A model generated the notes under the pieces. That model saw only the letters and a list, made by a program, of their open reading frames with translations. It was not told where the DNA came from and did not search any database. Positions 58,544 to 64,000 of a stretch of 64,000 nucleotides of DNA are shown here, piece after piece (the first letter of the stretch is position 1; each line of letters opens with the position of its first letter). Source of the DNA: an uncultured beta proteobacterium (lineage in GTDB: Bacteria; Pseudomonadota; Gammaproteobacteria; Burkholderiales; Burkholderiaceae_C); the NCBI GenBank assembly GCA_903960915.1, contig CAJCCO010000109.1, positions 36,621-100,620 of the forward strand, in the 5' to 3' direction. A program made the translations under genes and the position numbers.

Positions 58544-59488
58544 TTAGTGGCCGCTGGGCTGGTCTTGCGTAAGCAGGGTGCCACCGGCCGCAGTGACACC
58601 GGCCATCAGTTCCTGGGCCACCTGGGTGCCCAGCGCAGCAGCCTCCAGCCGGCCTGAGGCAGTAGCGCGGGCTTGCACCTGCACCAGTGGCAATGCACCC
58701 TCGGGGTCGCCCCAAGCGGCGCGCAAGTGCAACGTGCCGTCCTGCAAGGTGGCGAAAGCCGCCAGCGGCATGGAGCAACTCGCGCCCATGGCACGGCTCA
58801 CGGCCCGCTCTGCGGCCACGGTAAGCCAGGTGTCTGGGTGCGCCAGCGGGGCCAGCGCATCCATCACGTCCTGGCGGTGGCTGCACACTTCAATGCCCAA
58901 GGCGCCCTGGCCAGCGGCGGGCAACATCACCGCAGGTTCAAATACCTCGCAGATACGCTGCCCCAGCCCCAGTCGCTTGAGGCCAGCGGCGGCCAGCACA
59001 ATGGCGTCGTAGTGGCCCTCGTCGAGTTTGCGCAAACGCGTGTCCAGGTTGCCGCGCAAGGGCTCAATCTTCAAATCAGGACGCAAAGCGCGCAGCAAGG
59101 CCATGCGGCGCAGGCTAGAGGTACCCACCACAGCCCCTTGAGGCAGCGCCGCCAAAGAAGAAAAGTGCGGCGACACCAGCGCATCGCGCGGGTCTTCACG
59201 CGCCATCACGCAGGCCAGGCTAAAGCCCTGGGGCAAATCCATGGGCACGTCTTTGAGGGAATGCACCGCCAAATCGGCACGGCCTTCTTCCAACGCCACT
59301 TCCAACTCTTTGACGAACAAGCCTTTGCCGCCCACCTTGCTCAAGGCGCGGTCCAGAATTTGGTCGCCCTTGGTGGTCATGCCCAGCAGGGTGACTTGGT
59401 GGCCGTGTTGTTCTAGCAGGGCTTTGACGTGTTCGGCCTGCCACAGGGCCAGACGACTTTCTCGGGTTGCTATGGTCAAACTGCTCAT
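58544..59488 (-). CDS. hemC: porphobilinogen deaminase (hydroxymethylbilane synthase)
   Basis: Polymerises four porphobilinogens to hydroxymethylbilane. The 314-residue protein has [31 protein letters not shown] with the catalytic Asp, and the dipyrromethane-bearing Cys in [14 protein letters not shown] 59488 was chosen over an in-frame ATG at 59611, since that would remove the divergent gap to ppc. The gene starts the hemC-hemD-hemX-hemY unit and is divergent from ppc. Confidence 0.96.
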   Translation of the reverse strand: MSSLTIATRESRLALWQAEHVKALLEQHGHQVTLLGMTTKGDQILDRALSKVGGKGLFVKELEVALEEGRADLAVHSLKDVPMDLPQGFSLACVMAREDPRDALVSPHFSSLAALPQGAVVGTSSLRRMALLRALRPDLKIEPLRGNLDTRLRKLDEGHYDAIVLAAAGLKRLGLGQRICEVFEPAVMLPAAGQGALGIEVCSHRQDVMDALAPLAHPDTWLTVAAERAVSRAMGASCSMPLAAFATLQDGTLHLRAAWGDPEGALPLVQVQARATASGRLEAAALGTQVAQELMAGVTAAGGTLLTQDQPSGH

Positions 59489-59522
59489 GCGCGGGCGGGC
59501 TCTGGTTAAGAATGGAAAATCA

Positions 59523-59563
59523 GGGGGGGGTGGTAACCTGCTGGTAATCAATAGGTAGCCTTG
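59523..59563. repeat. poly-G tract and 11-bp iterations in the hemC-ppc divergent region
   Basis: A run of eight G (59523-59530) is followed by three 11-bp steps: TGGTAACCTGC (59531), TGGTAATCAAT (59542) and AGGTAGCCTTG (59553). The steps are one helical turn apart. The region lies between the hemC and ppc starts and should hold both promoters. Confidence 0.5.
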
Positions 59564-59616
59564 AATGCTAGCATGGCACACCCCCCAAAACACCCTCTTT
59601 TCAACCGCCAAATTTC

Positions 59617-62451
59617 ATGACCCAAGCCCTTAAAACCGACGCTTCAGCCAAAGAAAAAGAGAACGAACGCCCCCTGGTGGAAGACATCCGCTTGCTGGGC
59701 CGCATCCTGGGTGACGTGATTCGCGAGCAAGAGGGGGTTGCAGCGTATGAGCTGATTGAGCAAATACGCAAGCTCTCGGTCGCTTTCCGCCGTGATGCCG
59801 ACCACGCAGCCGACAAGGCGCTTAAAAAACTACTCAAAGGTTTGAGCGGCGACCAAACGGTGAGCGTGATTCGCGCCTTCACCTACTTCAGCCACCTGGC
59901 CAACCTGGCTGAAGACCGCCACCACATTCGCCGCCGCGCCATCCATGAGCGCGCGGGTGACACGCAAGAAGGCAGCATTGAAGTGGCGCTGGCTCGCCTG
60001 CGCTGGGCCGGCATCACGCCGCGCACCATCGCCAAAACGCTGGCTACCAGCTATGTCTCACCCGTGCTGACAGCGCACCCCACCGAGGTGCAGCGCAAAA
60101 GCATTCTGGACGCCGAACGCGATATTGCCCAACTGCTTACCACCCGTGACGACATCAAACTCAAGGGCGCAGCGGTCAGCGCCCGCAAAGACGCGTTGAC
60201 CCCACGCGAACTCAGCGCCAATGAAGACCAGATGCGCGCGCGCGTGCTGCAACTTTGGCAAACCCGGCTCCTGCGCTTTAGCAAGCTAACCGTGGCTGAC
60301 GAGGTGGAGAACGCGCTGAGCTATTACGAGTCCACTTTTTTGCGCGAAATTCCCAAGCTTTACGCCGACCTGGAGCGCGAACTCGGCCAGCACCCGGTGC
60401 ACAGCTTTTTGCGCATGGGCCAGTGGATTGGCGGCGACCGCGATGGCAACCCCAACGTCAGCGCGCAAACCCTGTCGCACGCCCTGCGCCGCCAGGCCGA
60501 TGTGGCCTTGCGCCACTACCTGACCGAGGTGCACTTTCTGGGCGGTGAACTGTCGCTCTCCACCCGGCTGGTGGACTGCCTGCCCGCCATGCAGGCACTG
60601 GCCGACCGCTCGCCAGACGCCAACGAGCACCGCCAGGACGAGCCCTACCGACGCGCCTTGATTGGCATGTACGCCCGCCTGGCAGCCGCCTTGAAGAACC
60701 TGACCGGCGGTGAAGCCGCGCGCCACGCCGTCGCCCCACAAAACGCCTACGCCAACGCCGAAGAATTTCTGGCCGACCTGCGCACCATTGAAGCCTCGCT
60801 GCTGGCCAACCACGGCGCCCCCCTGGTGGCGCAGCGCCTGCATCCGCTGATTCGGGCGGTCGAAGTGTTTGGCTTTCACCTGGCCACGGTAGACCTGCGC
60901 CAAAGCTCAGACAAACATGAGGCCGTGGTGTCCGAACTGCTGGCAGTGGCCCGGCTGGAGCCGGCCTACGCGGGCCTGGACGAAATGGCCAAGCGCCACT
61001 TGCTGGTGGACCTGCTCAACGAGGCACGTCCGCTGCGCGTGATGGCGGCCGAGTATTCGGCACACACCCAAGGCGAGCTGGCCATTTTTGAGATGGCCCA
61101 AGTCATGCGTCAGCAATTTGGTGCCCAAGCCATTCGCCACTACATCATCAGCCATACCGAAACCGTCAGCGACTTGCTTGAAGTATTGCTGCTGCAAAAA
61201 GAAGTCGGGCTAATGCAAGGCCTGCTGAGCGAGAACACCAGCCACAGCGACCTGATTGTGGTGCCACTGTTTGAAACCATTGAAGACCTGCGCAACGCCG
61301 CGCCCATCATGCGCGAGTTTTACGCCCTGCCCGGTGTCAAAGAGCTACTCATCCGCAGCGGCGCCGAGCAAGACATCATGCTGGGCTATTCCGACAGCAA
61401 CAAAGACGGCGGCATCTTCACCAGCAACTGGGAGCTGTACCGTGCCGAGATTGACCTGGTCGAGCTGTTTGACCAATTGGCCACTGACACCCGCAGCGGG
61501 CGCAGTATCCAGTTGCGCATGTTCCACGGTCGCGGCGGCACCGTGGGCCGGGGCGGGGGCCCCAGCTACCAAGCCATTCTGGCGCAGCCCCCGGGCACCG
61601 TACGCGGGCAAATTCGCCTGACCGAGCAAGGTGAAGTGATTGGCTCCAAATACGCCAACCCCGAAATTGGCCGGCGCAACCTGGAAACCCTGGTTGCAGC
61701 CACGCTAGAGGCCACGCTGCTGCAACCCACCAAACCGGCCACTCAGCCGTTTTTGCTGGCTGCCGCTGAACTGTCCCAAAGCAGCATGGCCGCCTACCGG
61801 CACCTGGTGTATGAGACCCCGGGGTTTACCGAATATTTCTTTGACTCAACCCCCATCCGTGAGATCGCCGAGCTGAACATTGGCTCACGTCCGGCCTCTC
61901 GCAAAGCCACACAAAAAATTGAAGACCTGCGCGCCATCCCCTGGGGCTTTAGCTGGGGCCAGTGCCGCCTGACGCTACCCGGCTGGTACGGTTTTGGCTC
62001 GGCGGTAGACCAGTTTTTGAACGTGCACGGCAAAGCGCACAAAGACAAACTGGCCGTGCTGCAACAGATGTACAAGCAGTGGCCTTTCTTCAAAACCCTG
62101 CTCTCCAACATGGACATGGTGATGGCCAAAAGCGACCTGGCGCTGGCCTCGCGCTATTCCGAGCTGGTGACCGATGCGCGCTTGCGCAAGAAAATTTTTA
62201 CCGCCATAGAAGCCGAGTGGCACCGCACCGCCGCCGCGCTGGCCTTGATTACCGGCGACAAACAGCGCCTGGCACACAACGCTGCGCTACAACGCTCCAT
62301 GCGCCACCGCTTCCCCTACATCGACCCCCTGCACCACCTGCAGGTCGAGCTGGTGCGCCGCTACCGCGCCGGCCAAACCGATGAGCGGGTACAGCGCGGT
62401 ATCCACATCTCCATCAACGGCATTGCGGCGGGGCTGCGTAATACCGGGTGA
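59617..62451 (+). CDS. ppc: phosphoenolpyruvate carboxylase
   Basis: Adds bicarbonate to phosphoenolpyruvate to refill oxaloacetate. The 944-residue protein has the catalytic His in [14 protein letters not shown], the active-site [16 protein letters not shown] and [16 protein letters not shown], and the C-terminal NTG. The length suits the bacterial type (about 880-960). ATG 59617 lies 20-30 bp downstream of a C6 run and has no strong ribosome site, which I note only as a feature of the leader. It is divergent from hemC. Confidence 0.97.
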   Translation: MTQALKTDASAKEKENERPLVEDIRLLGRILGDVIREQEGVAAYELIEQIRKLSVAFRRDADHAADKALKKLLKGLSGDQTVSVIRAFTYFSHLANLAEDRHHIRRRAIHERAGDTQEGSIEVALARLRWAGITPRTIAKTLATSYVSPVLTAHPTEVQRKSILDAERDIAQLLTTRDDIKLKGAAVSARKDALTPRELSANEDQMRARVLQLWQTRLLRFSKLTVADEVENALSYYESTFLREIPKLYADLERELGQHPVHSFLRMGQWIGGDRDGNPNVSAQTLSHALRRQADVALRHYLTEVHFLGGELSLSTRLVDCLPAMQALADRSPDANEHRQDEPYRRALIGMYARLAAALKNLTGGEAARHAVAPQNAYANAEEFLADLRTIEASLLANHGAPLVAQRLHPLIRAVEVFGFHLATVDLRQSSDKHEAVVSELLAVARLEPAYAGLDEMAKRHLLVDLLNEARPLRVMAAEYSAHTQGELAIFEMAQVMRQQFGAQAIRHYIISHTETVSDLLEVLLLQKEVGLMQGLLSENTSHSDLIVVPLFETIEDLRNAAPIMREFYALPGVKELLIRSGAEQDIMLGYSDSNKDGGIFTSNWELYRAEIDLVELFDQLATDTRSGRSIQLRMFHGRGGTVGRGGGPSYQAILAQPPGTVRGQIRLTEQGEVIGSKYANPEIGRRNLETLVAATLEATLLQPTKPATQPFLLAAAELSQSSMAAYRHLVYETPGFTEYFFDSTPIREIAELNIGSRPASRKATQKIEDLRAIPWGFSWGQCRLTLPGWYGFGSAVDQFLNVHGKAHKDKLAVLQQMYKQWPFFKTLLSNMDMVMAKSDLALASRYSELVTDARLRKKIFTAIEAEWHRTAAALALITGDKQRLAHNAALQRSMRHRFPYIDPLHHLQVELVRRYRAGQTDERVQRGIHISINGIAAGLRNTG

Positions 62452-62480
62452 GGCCGGACACGCCAAGCACGCGGGCTCGT

Positions 62481-63044
62481 TCAGGGCGCACGAAAGCGCT
62501 GGTAGGACAGCACCCGGCCCTGCCGGTCAACGCGCGCCAAAACCATCTCGCCGGAGGCCACGTTCTCGCCTACAAGCGCGAGGATGTTGACATGGTGTGT
62601 GACCAGAATGAGGGCTTTGCCCTTGGTAGCAGCCAGCGTTCGCACCATGAAGGCGCGCAAGGCTGCTGTGCTGGCATCAGCCTTTTGAGGCTCGTTGAAG
62701 AACGACGCCAATGAAGGCTCTGTCGTGGCGGGGCCCAGATCAAGCAGGGTGGCGGTGTCCTGGCAGCGGCACCAGGGGCTGGTAAAGAGCCGGGCTTGGT
62801 CAACGCCCTGCTTTTTAAGCCACACGCCCAGCGCCTGCGCCTGCTGGCGACCGGCCTGGTCCAGATTGCGCTGGGTGCTGCAGTCGCCCAAACGCAGGTT
62901 AGCGGGGTCGCCCCCGCCCGGTGCTTCGGCATGGCGCATCAACAACACATGATCGCCGCTGCGCAATTGATCAGCCAGCTCGGTAGCCAGAACCCACTGG
63001 GGCAAGAAAAGGGCCATCAAGGCCAGTAAACGCATGAATTTCAT
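62481..63044 (-). CDS. periplasmic histidine phosphatase family protein
   Basis: A 187-residue phosphoglycerate-mutase-like protein. A signal peptide covers about residues 1-20 (LLALMALFLPQWVLA). The catalytic motif is LLMRHAEAPG (RHG type) and the second His lies in LVTHHVNI. Two Cys pairs (LGDCSTQ and SPWCRCQDT) could form disulfides in the periplasm. Substrate unknown. It converges with ppc (29 bp apart) and is divergent from argH. Confidence 0.87.
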   Translation of the reverse strand: MKFMRLLALMALFLPQWVLATELADQLRSGDHVLLMRHAEAPGGGDPANLRLGDCSTQRNLDQAGRQQAQALGVWLKKQGVDQARLFTSPWCRCQDTATLLDLGPATTEPSLASFFNEPQKADASTAALRAFMVRTLAATKGKALILVTHHVNILALVGENVASGEMVLARVDRQGRVLSYQRFRAP

Positions 63045-63156
63045 CGTGGGGACACTATGCCAGAGTCTGCCCAGACTACAGCCCCAAAGGGTTGTTTGAG
63101 TGGGGGCGTGGACATTGGCGCGGGAGTGGCCGTAACCACCCCTCTAAAATCAGGCC

Positions 63157-64000
63157 ATGACAAACCAATTCGACAAAAAATCTGAAGCCTGGTCGGCCCT
63201 TTTCTCCGAGCCCATGAGCGATCTGGTCAAGCGCTACACCTCCAGTGTGTTCTTTGACAAACGCCTGTGGCAAGCTGACATCAGGGGCAGCCTGGCGCAT
63301 GCCGAGATGCTGGCGGCGCAGCACATCATTGCCGCGCAAGACCTGGCCGACATCCAGCGTGGCATGGCCCAGATCACCGCAGAGATCGAATCGGGTGCTT
63401 TTGAGTGGCAACTGGACCTGGAGGACGTGCACCTCAACATCGAAGCGCGACTGACCCAACTGGTGGGCATGGCCGGCAAGCGCCTGCACACGGGCCGCAG
63501 CCGCAACGACCAGGTGGCCACCGACGTGCGCCTGTGGCTGCGCGGCGAGATTGACCTGATCATCGGCCTGCTGACGGACCTGCAAAAAGCCTTGCTGGGG
63601 GTGGCCGAGAAGAACGTCGAGGTGATATTGCCCGGCTTTACCCACCTGCAAGTGGCGCAGCCCATCAGCTTTGGCCACCACATGCTGGCCTATGTGGAGA
63701 TGTTCAGTCGCGACGCCGAGCGCATGCAGGAGGTGCGCCAGCGCACCAACCGCCTGCCGCTGGGCGCTGCCGCCTTGGCCGGCACCAGCTACCCGCTGGA
63801 CCGCGAGCGCGTGGCCATCTCGCTGGGCATGGTTGATGCGCGAGGCCAGCCCCAGGTCTGCCAGAACAGCCTGGACGCGGTGAGCGACCGCGACTTCGCC
63901 ATCGAGTTCACCGCTGCGGCCAGCCTGTGCATGGTGCACATCAGCCGCATGAGCGAGGAACTGATCATCTGGATGAGCCAGAACTTCGGCTTCATCAAAA
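63157..64000 (+). CDS. argH: argininosuccinate lyase, 5' part (runs off the window)
   Basis: Last step of arginine synthesis: splits argininosuccinate to arginine and fumarate. The first 281 codons are present and open to the window end; no stop is seen. Visible family segments are [32 protein letters not shown], the catalytic loop [19 protein letters not shown] (about residues 110-128), and [11 protein letters not shown]. The conserved GSSxMPxKxN signature would lie beyond the edge. ATG 63157 ([13 protein letters not shown]) has CAGG 4-5 bp before it, and the family opening starts here. Confidence 0.93.
   Translation, partial: MTNQFDKKSEAWSALFSEPMSDLVKRYTSSVFFDKRLWQADIRGSLAHAEMLAAQHIIAAQDLADIQRGMAQITAEIESGAFEWQLDLEDVHLNIEARLTQLVGMAGKRLHTGRSRNDQVATDVRLWLRGEIDLIIGLLTDLQKALLGVAEKNVEVILPGFTHLQVAQPISFGHHMLAYVEMFSRDAERMQEVRQRTNRLPLGAAALAGTSYPLDRERVAISLGMVDARGQPQVCQNSLDAVSDRDFAIEFTAAASLCMVHISRMSEELIIWMSQNFGFIK

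Overview
The window is a high-GC chromosomal segment of a betaproteobacterium. Gene order and protein character point to the Comamonadaceae (Rhodoferax/Polaromonas-like): asd-fimV-truA-trpFBA-accD, fabF-ygfX-rpoE-rseAB-degP-lepA-lepB-rnc-era-recO-pdxJ-acpS-nagZ, rpmF-plsX-fabHDG-acpP and hemCDXY beside ppc. This assignment is from family knowledge and order, not a database search. I saw no rRNA, tRNA, CRISPR array, insertion sequence or phage gene.

Layout. 0.1-3.7 kb: an enolase-superfamily sugar-acid enzyme and an AldA-like aldehyde dehydrogenase, facing a LysR regulator. 3.7-7.5 kb: a Fe(III) ABC importer (ATPase, fused permease, binding protein) read leftward from a Fur-box-like site. 7.6-9.0 kb: an ALDH3-type aldehyde dehydrogenase. 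9.2-10.4 kb: an AT-rich island with one GT4 glycosyltransferase. 10.4-18.5 kb: asd preceded by a possible Thr/Lys/Ile-rich leader peptide and a hairpin, then fimV, truA, trpF, trpB, trpA and accD, several coupled by 4-8 bp overlaps.

18.5-26.6 kb: yggT, lysS and a YgjP-like metalloprotein gene, followed by a leftward operon of an LLM oxidoreductase, a small J-domain protein, two proteins with very acidic C-terminal tails and a 431-residue unknown. Small DUF3820 and SUI1/YciH genes and a 75-residue unknown follow. 26.6-40.4 kb: a long leftward housekeeping series for envelope stress (rpoE-rseA-rseB-degP), translation and secretion (lepA, lepB), RNA processing and ribosome assembly (rnc, era), repair (recO), pyridoxal phosphate (pdxJ), ACP activation (acpS) and murein recycling (nagZ). 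40.5-45.7 kb: type II fatty acid synthesis genes with rpmF and DUF177.

45.8-50.4 kb: maf and an RsmI-like methyltransferase rightward, then sppA-like, Rieske, HAD and rluC genes leftward. 50.4-54 kb: a long leader and RNase E. 54.0-55.3 kb: an accessory AAA_14/DUF4143 ATPase with a long palindrome over its start codon. 55.4-64 kb: hemY, hemX, hemD and hemC leftward, ppc rightward, a periplasmic histidine phosphatase leftward, and the 5' part of argH, which runs off the end.

The best candidates for undescribed biology are the asd leader, a promoter followed by an in-leader terminator before lepA, the J-domain/acidic-protein operon, and the palindrome-controlled ATPase.
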